A stretch of DNA of 64,000 nucleotides from Iris pallida (GCA_029216955.1 JANAVB010003400.1:18720492-18784491), one strand, 5' to 3'; positions 33,042-46,755 are shown, counted from the first letter of the stretch. Notes: generated from the sequence alone by a model not told the origin. Translations and numbers: made by a program.

Positions 33042-36000
33042 ATGGCTCCCAAGATCGATGCTCAAGCTAAGGGCAAGGCCCCTGCAACGTCCTCGCGTGC
33101 CACCTCCGATCGACTTCCTCGTCGTGAAACCATTCATCCCCCCCATGCAACGTAAGCATGCTGATGATGGGGGATATGAATTCAAGAAGATGAACTCCAC
33201 GTAGAAATCTCTTTAGGATTTTAATAAAAATGATGCTGAACTTTCGAAATATATCCCCCTTCTTAGGGCAAAGGATATTTAATAAAGTATGCCCCCTTTT
33301 TAGGGTCGGCTATACTTCACATCTTCGTGTTTACGAAGCTCTGTGTTTTACGCAAATGAGCATGGCTCTCATGACTCTGCGTGATTTTTCATATGTTGGC
33401 AGAGATGTCGATATTGAATTATTCACGCAGACTTCTGAGAGTCATCCTCTGGATAGATTAGTCTTGATCTGTCAGCATATTTTTGTCATTTTCACTTCAG
33501 TGTGATTCTGGCAATGATGCGTGACTTTCATTCTAATATGTCTAGACTTTGCGTGAATTAATCACATGCGTGATTATTTGATCTTTGCGTAATTCTGGCA
33601 GCGTATCTGTCTGATTTATGCGTGCCTGATGAAATTTTCTTTGAACACTGCTAAGCACGCATAAGGTTCATAGACATAGATTTTTCTGAAGTCTGCGTGA
33701 CAAAACATATCTGATCTTTTCTTTTCTTTTCTGTAGTGGACATCCGAAGTGAAGAGGCTGAATATGAAGGATATATGAGCTTTTCATTCAAACATGACTT
33801 GTCTCATGTAAAGTTTCCTCAATTTGACACTCCTGAAGCTAGATTGGTTTTATTGAAGAATCAAGACCACACAACTCTGCTCTGTCTGATAAATGGTGAA
33901 CCACTCCAGAGTCTTGATTTGGTTCTTCATAAGAAACCGACCTTTCTGTTTGGGGACGCCATAGCACACAAATCACAACCCAAAGGAATCAGGGAGAAAG
34001 TTTGTTTCTATTTTGAAGGTGATACGAAGAAAGCCATGTACTGGCCGAAAGTGTCTAGGGGTTTATCCATAATGCGATTCATGCACGCTAGTTACCCAAG
34101 AAGAATGTCATGGCATCTAACAGAAAATCAACAAGCGAAGGCGAGCCGAATTATCTATAAAAAAGACGGATTTTATAGTGCTCCAGAGAATCACGTATCT
34201 TTATTTCGTGGTTTAAAGCCGGGATGTGTGCCACCAGAAGATTCGTCTCTGTTGATACCATTCAGAACACCTATCTTCATAAATGAATTCATAGCGAATG
34301 ATAAGGCATTTTATCCCACTGACTCAACGCCGAGGATGATAGGCTTAATGAATCAGGAGAACATGAGGTGGAAGACTCTAGTCCACTGGGTTCTGGACAA
34401 ATATGAGAATGATTTGAAGCAGATAAACCTTTATGATGCGATCGTCAATTCTTCTTACGGCTTCAAACCCAATCCATTTTTATTCCTGGCCTTGGTTGAG
34501 AGATATAATCACCGGACAGGAACCTTTATGACTCCCAAAGGGGAGATGGGTTTTGCTCTTCACGAGATGGAATACATCTCTCATCTACCCACAGGCACAT
34601 TGCCATATGAAGAATATGTACCTACAACAGAGGAGCTGAATTTTCTGTCACAGAAGAACTCGGAAATGGTGCATCTATTCGAAGAAATGATGTGCCATTT
34701 CGGCACATGTACTCTCTATTATAAAAATAATAAGGATGAAGCCGGCTGCCATATCCAGAAGTGGATGCCTTATCTATTCATGAATCGTGAAAAAGACGAG
34801 AAGAAGATAAATGAAAAGAGGAAGTATCAGATCAATTCCTTCAAACCCCTTTCAGAAAGTGAGATCACCAATCTGCTGGAGAAGTATGATTGTAAAGATT
34901 TTACAATCAATGAAGATTGGTATGAATTTAAAGCTGGAACCACTTTCAAGTCATATGTTAGACAAAGTGGAAAAACTTTATCGAAGAAAGGTCATTTAGC
35001 TGGATTCCTCTCCCTCTGGCTAAGAAGATTTATTGTTCCTGGCTCTTGCTCTTTGGATAGGATACATAGAGGCGTCATTTTTGCAGCAGTGCGCCTCATG
35101 TACGGTTACAAGATAGATTTGTTATCAGCGATGACTTGCAGGCTGAATGCAGGTCTTCGAAACTTTGTAACCACCATGATGTCTGATCAAAGGAATATGA
35201 CCGATCCTTTCCCAAGAATAGAGATGCCATATACTTATTTGTATGGTTGGCTTCTTCTTCATCATGACGGTTTGATACCTCCGGGAGCGGGAGGGAGCAA
35301 CAGTCTCTTTTTAGAGAAATATGCTGGAGAAACTTTCTGGAAAGTTCATACACTTCCAGAATGCAGAAACATTTTGAACCGAGCGTCATATTGGTCAATT
35401 CAATGTGTTCCTCCGCCACCAGGTTATGAGAGTATGCCTATGAATATGATAGATGGAGAGAAAGGGCACAGGCTAAGTGATGTAGTTTTTCAGTGGTTGC
35501 AACGAATTTGACCATCTCATTTGGTATATCGTCATGAGGAAATGACGTATTTAGAACCATATTTGCCGAGTCGATTTGCTCGACAGTTCGGATATGATCA
35601 ACTTCATGTTGGGAATGCTACTACTTGCCTCTCTGCTCGTGGAGGACTTATCGATGGTGCTCGGGCATGGAGATATTTCACAGCTAGAGATACAAAGGCT
35701 GAATTCTCTATGCCGAATCCTTTATCCAAGACGGGAACAAAAATGCTCTACACATATGCCCGTTTTTATGTTTCATCGAGCACTTTTATGCCAAATTTCC
35801 ATTTGAAGACTTTTGTTGCAGAGGACGACCCAGCTCCGTCAAAGAGGTCGAAGAAGAAAATTATCACTTCACAATTTACCCTGGACCCTGAGGATGAGAC
35901 TACGGAGGTCGAGCCTTTATATGAAGTATCCAAAGAGCAAATATTTCCTGATGAAGTTCTTCCTCCGATATTTGTGTCCATCTCCAAGAGAAAACGGAGT

Positions 36001-38230
36001 GATGAATCTGAGACGGTCTCTAAAAAGAGCACTAAATCTCAGACTTCTAAGAAGAAAGGGATTTCAATAACTGCCACTTCATCTCTAGGTGGTCTCCCAG
36101 TTGATGAAGATGATGCTGCTGATAAAGATGAAGAGACGGATGAAGATGATGCTCCTTTAATAAAAAGGAAATCAAGAGCCAGACTCGTCAAGAGGACTGT
36201 CGGAAAACTGAAGGGTAATGAACTTCTGGAAACCATTATGAGCGGAGGTATATTGCCAGAAATCGAAGAAGCAGTTTCTACTGAAAGAACAGAATCTGAT
36301 CACGCTCATATTCCGGTAACTTCCGCTGAACCAATTGAGGTAGAATCAACTCGATTTCAGGAAACGACTGTCCCAACGACTAGTGGAGTAGCTGCAGAAC
36401 CCACATTCGATCTTGGTTAGGTACCACTCCAGAGATAAGGAGAGGATATTAACATCCCCTTTGAGCACGGGAAAGAAGGTATCATTCAGGCGTTGGATGA
36501 TCAAATTGAAGATTCGGAAGAGGAATCAGCAGCCAGGACAGAAGTTAGGGAACAACCAGAAGCTTCATCTTTTCAACCTGTAGAGAAAACTAATCCAGTT
36601 GAAGAAACTCAGGTTGAAGAGAACATTCCTTCGGCCAGAGGCGATGAAGATGTGCAAACATCTGAGCTATTAACTGCTGATGAATTATTGAAGAATGTTT
36701 GTAAAGACATCATTCTTCAAACTAGTATTCAAAAAGAGATTGAATCTATCCAAGCTGCGATGGGAGAAGAAACTGTTGTTGAAACTCAGCTTCTAGACTT
36801 TCCTGCAGTCAATGCAGAGTCCATGGAAATTGAAGCTCAAGAACCTGAGCTTACTAATACTGTTGCTGCTGTTCCTGAGATTCATCCCTCTCAAGGAGTT
36901 GATGAAAACATCTTAGATTCTGGATCAGAGACTCATCACGAAGCTGAGGATCAAAGAGAATCTGAAGAAAGAAATGAATCTGACAAAAAGAGTTCTGAAG
37001 AAGAACATTTTGAGGAAGAAGAAGAAGTTGAAGAGGAAGAGGATTGGCACCCTGATACTTCTACTCATTACGATGAAGACAAGATAAGAGGGAATAGAAT
37101 GGAGCTTAATCCTGAACCTGTTCGATCTCCTGACAATGCTCCAGTACCCAGTAATTCTGAAGCTGGAAGTAGTCATATAAAGCAGGTGTCAGACACCGTT
37201 ATGGACCGACTGCGAGAAGATGCGAGACTTCCCAAGCATATAGAATATGAACCTCAACCGGGTAGAGTTTTATTTCAATTTTGTTTTTTACTGTTTCTTT
37301 TTCTTTATATGCTGATTATTTTTCCTTTGATTAATAGGAACTGCTGCAGCGATGAGCTCGACTCATGCTCCGCCTGTTCATACTGATGTTGATGAAGGAA
37401 GTTCGCATCTACCGATTTCTCCGAAAGCACATACTTCTATTCCCAGAACAGAGAATATCCAGGCTTTTTTCTCAATAATGACAGCAACTCCCGGTTTTGA
37501 AACGGGATTGGCAAGGACCCTGGCAATGTATTCAGATATTATCTATTCATATCTGGATACGTTCTCCAGGCGATTCATGAAAGATGAAACTATGCCTTTC
37601 TCCGAACTTCGAACGGTGATTAATTTCCTGCTTCTGGCACTGCGACATGCTGGCTGTGAGACTCAATGTATCTTCTTTGAACATCTCCTAGATGAATTGG
37701 AGACAACTATCGGAAAATACTGGGAGATCAAGAAGGAAGATATTAAATCTTTGACTGTGGCTGAGATCGCTCAATTGGAACATGAAGCCCAAGCTCAGCA
37801 AGCTGCTTTAGAAGAATTTCTTGCTTCTTCATCTGAGAAGTTAATAGAGAAGGATGAAGAAATATTAACAACTCGTCAGAGAGTAGAACATCTGGAGAAA
37901 GATGAAACATCTAAAGCTGAAGAACTTCAGAAGTTGAAAGAGGAATTGGCTCGTCTTCAGGAGCGTATTGCATCCATGGAAAAGGAGCAATCTGAAATTA
38001 TCACTGCTCGTACAACCGAAGCTGCACGCTATCAAACTCTTCAACAAGAGCGAGAACAGATGCAGGCCGAGCAGATAGAAGAAGCTAACCGTCGCCATTA
38101 TGCTATTGCTATTTTTGATCAACAAGTAGTCGCAGTTGAGGCAGCAGAACGAGTCCGAAAAACTCATGAGGAGAAGATGAACACTGTACTTGATCGTATT
38201 CAGGAGTTAATAACTCCTACTACTCAATAA
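33042..38230 (+). pseudogene. Opposite-strand gene of gypsy element A: plant mobile domain-like, coiled-coil protein (3 exons, lightly damaged)
   Basis: Exon 1 33042-33151 (MAPKIDAQAKGKAPATSSRA...), intron with donor GTAAGC and acceptor TTTCTGTAG, exon 2 33737-37261, 76-bp intron (GTAGAG...TTAATAG), exon 3 37338-38230. Phases agree at both junctions, giving about 1500 residues. Near residue 290, FLALVERYNHRTGTF.TPKGEM followed by a GLP-like HLPTG, and near 460 LAGFLSLWLRRFIVP, resemble the plant mobile domain found in host MAIN-type proteins and in some transposons. Then come basic Lys/Ser tracts, a long acidic part with EEEEVEEEED, and a coiled coil in exon 3. AATAAA overlaps the stop. Damage: an extra C in exon 1, CGA to TGA at 35509-35511, and one lost G near 36416. 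Function unknown; chromatin or silencing roles of host relatives are only suggestive. Confidence 0.7.
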
Positions 38231-38773
38231 AATTTTCAAGCTTCTCATATTTTGAATTTTTTTGTCATTCACTTGTAATCAACACTTTGATCTTGAATGA
38301 AGAAAATGAGAACTTTGAACTGATTTTTAACTTTGTTGTTTTGATAATATGTTCAGAGGTAAATAATACATGACATATTTCAATAGAATAGAAAATACAA
38401 ATGAACTTTGTAATTCTATCAGATGATATTAAACCAAAGATAATTTTAATTTAATACTGATTAGAAAAAATAGAATTCAGATATAAAAATATCTTTGAAC
38501 TCGATTTTCCATGATCTTTGGACTCGGAAATCAAAAGACTAGATATCATTTTCGTAAAATAGAAAATATGATACTGAGATAGAAAATTCAGAGGTAATAT
38601 GGACGTGATTTTCTAGATATCAAATTTACTAAGAAAATGATACAAATTAGAATATCTATTTCCACTGGGGATAAAAGATATCGAAATGATTCCTGTAGAA
38701 AACAATGACCTTGGCATTATATTTTTTTACTAGCTGAGGAATAATAGGAGAATAATCTCGACAGATGAAAATA
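38231..38773. other. Noncoding zone between the converging genes of element A
   Basis: About 540 bp of AT-rich DNA separate the stop of the plus-strand gene from the stop of minus-strand pol. The zone has repeated AGAAAAT/ATCTAGT words. Both transcripts must end within or past it. Confidence 0.6.
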
Positions 38774-41700
38774 TTACACATAATATTTCTTCAAGAATTT
38801 GTCATTAATGGGCATCATTGTAACTTTACCATCCATGGTGGTATACTTTATTCACAATGAATGGACCTTCCCATTTTGCATCGAACTTGCCTTTACTCAT
38901 ATGTGTCATAGTCATCGGACGTCTGACTGCAAGAACAAGTTCCCCTTTTTGATATGCTCGAACTCTGACTTTCTTGTTAAAAGCTCTTGAGATTCTAGCT
39001 TGATAGAATTCGATATTCTGTTGAGCATATAACCGCTTTTCATCTAGAGCTTCTAATTCCTGAAGTCGAAGACGATCATTATTCTCAGTGGTAAGTTCAT
39101 TAGCGATTGCTATCCTTAAAGAAGGAATTTGAATCTCTAATGGGAGAACAGCTTCGCATCCATACACCAGAGAGAAAGGTGTACATGTGGTGGCATTACG
39201 AACTGTAGTGCGGTAAGCCCACAAACATTCACCGAGTTTCTCACTCCAATTACGTTTGTTGGCAGAAACAAACTTCTTTAAGAGTTTGATGATAGTTTTG
39301 TTGAAAGCTTCTGCTAATCCGTTAGCTGCTGGATTATATGCGGTAGAAGCCAAATTGTTGATCCGATGATCGTCACAGAATCGAGTAACTTCTGGCTGAC
39401 AAACTGTGGTCCATTATCATGAATAATGCGTCGGAGAACACCAAATCTGTAGATGACATGATGCTTGATAAAGCTGATGACGTTGGAAGTTTTGACTTCA
39501 GATAAAGGAATAGCTTCAGCCCATTTGGAGAAATAATCGGTTATTGCGAGAATAAACCGATGACCTTTTGATGACGGCGGATTGATTGGACCGATAATAT
39601 CCATGCCCCAAGCTTAGAAGGGCCATGATGCTGCTGTTGGGTGTAGAAATTCTGAAGGTTGATGGATAAAATCCGCATGGATTTGACAAGCTTTACACTT
39701 ACGGGCATATTGAATAGCATCATTTACCATAGTAGGCCAATAATAACCCATGCGTCGAATACGGTCTTGAAGTTTAGGTCCAGGCTGATGTGCCCCACAA
39801 ATTCCATCATGTGCTTCTTGGATAATTTGTTGGGCCTTATCACCGGCAATACATCGAAGAAGTAAACCATCATAAGCTCGACGATATAAGATTTTTGTAG
39901 TATGATTGTAATAAAATCTGAGTGATCGTCGTCTGATAGATGCTGCCTCACTCGGATTATCTGGAAAAATATCATACAATACGAAATCTAAGAAAAGAAG
40001 TCTCCAATCTTTATCAGTATTCTGAGTCTCAGCTGAATTACTGAAGATGAATTCGATACTAGAATCAGATGAAGATGAAGATGATTTACGATTTAATCTG
40101 TCGAACTCTAAATCAATACCGAATCCTCTTGTTGTATTGACATCATGAGATGTTGATTCTTCAATATCAACTGGAAATCCTAGAGTTAGATTGTTCTCAA
40201 GATGAAATAATTCTCGATTGTAAACAACAATCATTTGTTGACGTCTAACCGGAATAGCTAACACTGCCGCAAGATTAGCAAGAGCATCAGCTTCTGTGTT
40301 ACATGCTCGCCTAACATGCTCGATGAAGAATCCTTCAAATGAAGAAGCCATAGATATGGCCAATCTATGGTAAGGAACCAGATCTTGATGGCGAACTTCA
40401 TAAGTACCTCTTATCTGATTGACGATGAGTTTAGAATCTCCATAAGCTTCTAAATGTTGAATATTCAGATGTTTAGCGAGTTGAAGACCAATAAGTAATG
40501 CATTGTACTCAGCTACGTTGTTTGAACAGGGTTGATCGAGAGAATAAGCTCTTTGGATAGCAAGACCTTCTGGCGATACAAGAACAATTCCAACCCCAGC
40601 GACAATGTCACCATTAGGACCTATTCTTGAAGCTCCGTCAAAGAATAGACGCCAAGTAGGATCTTCTTCAGCAATTTGGTTTGAGTCTAGGACTTCATCT
40701 GGGATTTCATCGTAGAGTTTTGAATTTTTTGGAATTGAATGAGCAGCCAGAAAATCAGCTAAAGCTTGTCCTTTGACCGATTTCTGAGGGATATAATGCA
40801 TATCATACTGAGCAAGTAAAATTTCCCAGTTAGCCAATCGAGAATTTAAAACACTTGGTTTCTTCATCATGACTCGTATAGGATTGATCCTGGAAATGAC
40901 ATGAATGGTCTGGCCAATGATATAAAGTCATGTCTTTTGGACAGCGAACATAAGGGCTAGGCATTCTTTTTCGACCGGTGAATATCGAGGTTCAGCTCCG
41001 GTCATGGTACGACTGAGATAGTAAATGGCTTGTTCATGACCATTTTTATTCTTTTGAGCGAGCAGCGCACCCAATGAATGACTCATTGCTCGGGTATATA
41101 GAAGGAACGGTATTCCTGAGATGGGAGGTACCAATACTGGGGGGTTCATTAGATATTGTTTTATGTCATCAAATGCTTTCTGACATTCGTCAGTCCAGAC
41201 GAAAGAAACACCTTTCTTCAAAAGTTTATTGAATGGTCTGCAGCGTCTTGAAAGATTAGAGATGAATCTCCTGATATAAGCGATCCTTCCTTGAAATCCT
41301 CGTAGCTCTTTTAAGGTGCGTGGAGGACGCATCTCTTGGATGGCTTTGATCTTCTCGGGATCTACGTGTATACCTTTCGAGGTAATGACGAAGCCGAGAA
41401 ATTTGCCACTAGAGACGCCTAAGAAGGACTTAGTAGGGTTCATCTTTAATTGATGCTGACGCATTAGATCAAATATAGTTTTCAAATCTTGGATGTGATC
41501 CTCTTTTTGCCGACTTTTGACTGCAATATCATCAACGTAGCATTCGACTGTTTTCCGTAAATGTTCACGGAATATAGTGCTCATGGCACGTTGATAGGTT
41601 GCTCCTGCATTCTTGAGACCGAATGGCATCACTGTATAACAGTATGTACCGATCGGCGTTCTGAAGGAAGTGTGTTTCTCGTCATCTGGAAACATTTTAA

Positions 41701-44481
41701 TTTGATTGTATCCAGAATACCCATCCATGAATAACATCCGTTCAAAACCACAGGTATTATCGATCATAACATCAGTAATTGGTAGGGGGAACTCGTCTTT
41801 AGGACATGCCGTATTGAGATCACGATAGTCTATGCATACTCTGATCTTGCCAGTCTTTTTAAGGACAGGAACTATATTAGCCACCCAATCAGGGTGTTGT
41901 TCCTCTCTGATAAACCCAGAAGCCATGAGTTTATTAACTTCGGCTTCAATTGCATCCATAATATCTGGACGGAATCGTCGCTGTTGTTGCTTGACCGGTT
42001 TAGCATTTGGCATGATATTGAGTTTGTGAGTTGCGATCTGTGGATCAAGTCCTGGCATATCTTCATAGCTCCAAGCAAAGACGTCGATGTATTCGCGAAT
42101 AAGTTTGATCATGTCTTGCTTATCAGTTTCTGAAAGACTTTCACTAATGAATATTGGTTTGGGGGATCCCTCTTCACCAACATCTATTTGAACGAGTTTA
42201 TCTTCAGTTGGAGGTTCTCTTTGCTCGAATCTAAACTCCCATTGATTATCTAACCTTTGGGCCCATTGTTCTGACTCGGATGAGATTTCAAATTCATCTT
42301 CGTCATTTTCTTCAGGACCGTCAGCGGAAACCATATTGGAAGACAGAATGTTACGGTGGAAGTCACCGATACTTGTATCAGAATCCCAAGAGGAGGAACT
42401 AGAAGAATCAGATCTTTTATCTTCGTCAGATTCGGGATATTCATGGATGATATTGATGAAGGAAGTAGGAGCAATATAACCCAATCCGCATTTTGTCCTT
42501 CCATATTTTAGAGAAGGAATCCGAACGGGCATTCTTCTTCCTTTCCCATTACTGAGGCCAGTTCTGAAGTCATAGCCCATATTTTTGATAATATCTTTAG
42601 ATTGCTGGCTGTAACGACGCAACTGTAATCTTCCAGAATCATCATTTCTATCATCATCTTCAAGGTTGATAGGGTTTTTTGGTCCTTTGTAGAAGAATAT
42701 TGGAATGTCTCCTGGTTTTCTGCTAGGTACTAGAAAGCATGAATCTTGTACTGATTCTAAGGATACTTCTGTATGAAAAGTCTGTACAACTCCTATGGTT
42801 ATTGTTTTCAAGTCATCTAACAAATGCAAATAACTATGAACATGATTACAAACATCAATATACTGCAAAGACGGAGATATTTCATTAAATTCAAAAGTAG
42901 TAATATTTACATTAGAAGGAGGTTGAACCTTAGAAATCTTAGCCAAATCAATGACTAAAGGGGGAGAAGAAGAACGAGAAGGAGTTTTGTTTCGATTAAG
43001 ATCGATCACAAATGGCTCAGAAGAGGTGAGCTCCCTTGAAGCTTGGGATGGAAAAGTAGTTCGCCCACCAACATGGATTACCAGAGTGTCCTGTTTTATA
43101 GGTGAAGATGCAAGAAATGTAGTACGCCCACTGACATGAATGATCAGTGTGTCTTGGGTAGATGATTGAGGTAATGGAGAGATACGTCCGCTCACTGGAA
43201 TAATGAAGGGGCCTTCTCCAGAGGGTTTAGGAGACTGTTGCTGAGTAGTTCGACCTTTAACAGGAATTATCAAGGTCTCACTTTGCGGATCTTCTTTTTC
43301 CATGGCTTGTACTATTTTTGTATACTCCTCTTTGTACATCCGGGAATCACTGAAATAAGCTTCAACCCCACGGAAAGGATTTATATCAGCAACTTCCTTT
43401 TGTACCTTTCCATTGCTGTCAATGTATTTGAAGCACTGATGAAGAGTAGAAGGCACCACATTATTTTTATGAAGGAAAGGTCTTCCCAGGAGAAGATTAT
43501 AAGATCCCACGATCTCGATCACATAGAAAGTGACTTTGGATCTAAAATCGCCTATTTGAAGTTTCAGATGAATATTTTCCAACGGCTCGCTTCGGCTTTG
43601 ATTGAATCCCAATATAGTAGTAACCGTTTTGGAAAGTTTGTGAAGAGGGATTTTTAATTCATCCAGCAGACTTTTTGGCATTATGCTTAAAGCAGACCCT
43701 GGATCAATAAGAATACGATCTATCTTCATCGTATCGATGTAACCGGTGTAGTAGAGAGGCCGATCATGTCGATTATCCTCCAATAACATGTCATCTTGTG
43801 TAAAGGTGATATTCGGGATGATCTCCAATACACTATTGCAATGTAAGCAAGTAACAGGTTCTTCATCTGGCTTCTTTAATTGTGCAAGACAAGAGTCAGC
43901 TTGAAGAAGTGCCTCACTTAATGTCTCTCGAGTCTCTTTAGAAAGACGTAGAAGTTCAAAGAGGGACATTCTAGCTGGAGTATTAGCGAGTTGAGCTAAA
44001 ATGTCAAAGTTATAAGGCTTCTGAAGTCCAAGGGGAGGGGATTTCTTGATTGGTTTATCGAAGCGAGCTTGTTGTTTGCCTTTCTCAAGTGCTGTGGGCT
44101 CGGAAGGAATAGGTACAACCGGTGTAGTTGAAGGAACAGGTGCAGTGGATGATTCTTCCTCACGAGGAACATCAGGAGTATCTTTGTCAGCTGGAGAGAT
44201 ATCAGGAGTATCTTCAGGACTCTTGGAATAATCCTTTAGATACTGTTTCCCTGTTCTAGTAGCACCAGCAAGTGCTTCTACTTTATCTTTTGGTTCTGTG
44301 TCAGAAGTAGATCCGAAAGAAGTCATATGACATGACTTAGTTTTTTCGGCCTTCTTAGATTTTAGGGAAGTAGTCTTTTGAAGGGGAGGAGATTCAAAAT
44401 CTGCCACTAGATCGGGATGAATCCATATGATTTCTCCTGTTTCAATAGTGATCGGTACTAATCCTTCAGACTGTGGGGGGG
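38774..44481 (-). pseudogene. pol: Gypsy pol, element A, disrupted
   Basis: Minus-strand order: protease (ILIDPGSALSIMPKSLLDEL, near 43700), RT (PKDEFPLP, FMDGYSGYNQI, YVDDI near 41530), first RNase H with a DECQKAF lead-in, second RNase H (FFDGASRIGPNG near 40640, EYNALLIGLQLA, YGDSKLIVNQI), integrase zinc binding (H..H, CKACQ) and core (DYFSKWAEAIP, IIHDNGPQF). The piece 40928-44407 is one open frame of about 1160 codons. Breaks: CGA to TGA near 40927, another stop region at 40870, GAA to TAA near 39614, one lost A near 39388 and a 22-bp deletion near 38842 removing part of the C-terminus. The second RNase H places it in the Tat group. Confidence 0.85.
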
Positions 44482-46152
44482 AATATTCACGATTTCAAGA
44501 GTTGCCTTAGGAATAGGAACGATCCCGCTTTCAAGGAGTTGAGGAGGAAAATCTCCGAATTGCATAGAGACAACGTTGGAGGTGACGGTCTTTTCTTTCG
44601 GAGTGAGAGTGACAGCTCCAGATTTGATCATTTCCTGGATTTTTCCTTTCAGTACAAAACATGTACGAGCTGTGTGACCCAACATTCTATGGTACGGACA
44701 GTATTTAGGATGATCTGTTTTACCAGCTTCATCGGGTTTCTTGATGTCAGGTAATTGTATTTTATTACCTTTAAGTAGACATTCAAAGATACCAAGGACG
44801 TCATCGTCGTCAAAAGAGTATTCTTCTTTGGGGCGAGGTGCTCTTGGTTGTTGATTTGTTGGAGCTGGGGTAGCTTGGGCAGATATTACCTCTTGATTTT
44901 TGCTCTAGAGATTGACTTCGAGAGTCTCTTTTCCTTTACGATTGTTAGGTCGCGTACTATTGCTAGTATTTTGACTTGATTCATTGGGAGTCATGTGTAC
45001 CCCCAGACCTTTGAAAGTCTCGGCACTGACTTCGGCAGCTTTGGCACTGACGATGAAGGAAGGCCAATCTTGGAATTGAGTGGATCCTGTCCACATGCGA
45101 ATGATTGGTAAGAGATTCGACTTGCAAGTGTCGATAGTGACGGCATCGGGAGTTCCGAGAGGCATTTTTAAAGCTTCTCTTCTAAATCTTTCAATGAAGC
45201 TTTCAGTGCTTTCATTATTTTTCTGTTTGATTCTTATAAGAGCAAACATAGTCATGTCATTGAGCCCTTCATAGAACCGTTCAAGAAACATTTGTTTGAA
45301 GCCGGCAAATGAGGTAATACACCCATCAGGGAGACTTCTATACCATTCATAAGCCGTTCCCTTGAGACATCCGACAAACACCCGAGTAAGGAGGGCGTCG
45401 CTCGGTTGCAACTGATCAGTCATCACTTCAAAGTGATTGATGAACTGACTTGGGGAGGTGATCCCATCAAAGAATGAGATAGTAGGAGGCTTGTATTTAG
45501 GAGGATATGATACTTGCTTCCATTCTATTGGATAAGGTTGCTTGATACCTAACCTTTGTAAACCGTCTTTCTATTTGAATGCCTCAAATTGGGTTCGGAG
45601 ATTCCTCAATTCTTCAGTAACGACTCCGGAAGATTGTGGAGTTGTAGCTTGTAGAGAATAGTTAGGAGGAGGGACAGCATTATAAGCGCTACCCCCAGCT
45701 CCCGAATGGCTAGGAATTGGTTGAGCTTGCCCAGGGATATTGGATTGTACTGCTGGAGGAACATGCACTGGACCTACACCAGTGTCAATTGGTATGGCGT
45801 CAGGTACAGTCTGTTGATTTTGCAGCTGGGTTGTCATAAGTTCATACATGGACTTCATAGTATCAGCCATAGACTTCATTTGTTGTTCCAAAGAAGCAAT
45901 TCTTTGGTCTTGGGGAGTCATCGAAGAAGAAGATGCATTGTTTAATTCCGTATTCCCATCCACCATATAAGTTGTGACTATACGAGGGATTGTTGATGAT
46001 ACTGTTTGTTCTGAAACATTGCTTTGTGTGTCAAAATCAGTTGTAGGAGAACTACCCCCAGTAGAAAGAGGTGGGAAGTTGGATTCTCCAAGGAATTCAG
46101 AATAGTCTTCAGAAATTGAAGTTCTTTGATTAGAAGCCAGGACTCTTGATCT
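44482..46152 (-). pseudogene. gag: Gypsy gag, element A, N-terminus missing
   Basis: Covers the C-terminal half of gag as seen intact at 51520-53206. It has the capsid-like region (RVFVGCLKGTAYEWYRSLP, SFIERFRREALKMPL) and a zinc knuckle-like CPYHRMLGHTARTC. Two CAG-to-TAG changes (near 44905 and 45571) interrupt it. Upstream sequence ends abruptly at 46152, where gag would continue for about 500 more codons. Confidence 0.8.
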
Positions 46153-46755
46153 GGCCCATTACTGAGGCCAGTTCTGAAGTCTTAGCCCATATTTTTGATA
46201 ATATCTTTAGATTGCTGGCTGTAAACTGTAATCTTCCAGAATCATCATTTCAATCATCATCTTCAAGGTTGATAGAGTTTTTTGGTCCTTTGTAGAAGAA
46301 TATTGGAATGTCTCCTGGTTTGATAAATATGTTTAGAGGTAAATAATACATGACATATTTCAATAGAATAGAAAATACAAATGAACTTTGTAATTCTATC
46401 AGATGATATTAAACCAAAGATAATTTTAGTTTAATACTGATTAGAAAAAATAGAATTCAGATATAAAAATATCTTTGAACTCGATTTTCCATGATCTTTG
46501 GACTCGGAAATCAAAAGACTAGATATCATTTTCGTAAAATAGAAAATATGATACTGAGATAGAAAATTCAGAGGTAAAATGGACGTGATTTTCTAGATAT
46601 CAAATTCACTAAGAAAATGATACAAATTAGAATATCTATTTCCACTGGGGATAAAAGATATCGAAATGATTCCTGTAGAAAACAATGACCTTGGCATTAT
46701 ATTTTTTTTTACTAGCTGAGGAATGATAGGAGAATAATCTCGACAGATGAAAATA

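Larger units (their letters stand above)
31692..46152 (-). mobile_element. Gypsy (Tat-like) element A, minus orientation, 5'-truncated
   Basis: Read on the minus strand it runs truncated gag (46152-44482), pol (44481-38774), noncoding (38773-38231), an opposite-strand gene (33042-38230 on plus), polypurine tract, and 3' LTR (32722-31692) followed by target duplication TTTGT. The gag N-terminal part, primer site and 5' LTR are missing. At 46152/46153 it joins a scrambled block. Two RNase H domains after RT and an opposite-strand extra gene near the 3' end are known marks of the Tat lineage. Confidence 0.85.

Noticed and set aside
42951..43657. Plus-strand frames opposite gypsy pol (for example 43238-43657)
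   Set aside because: They are shadow frames of the protease-linker region; they lack domains and the counterpart in element B is differently interrupted.
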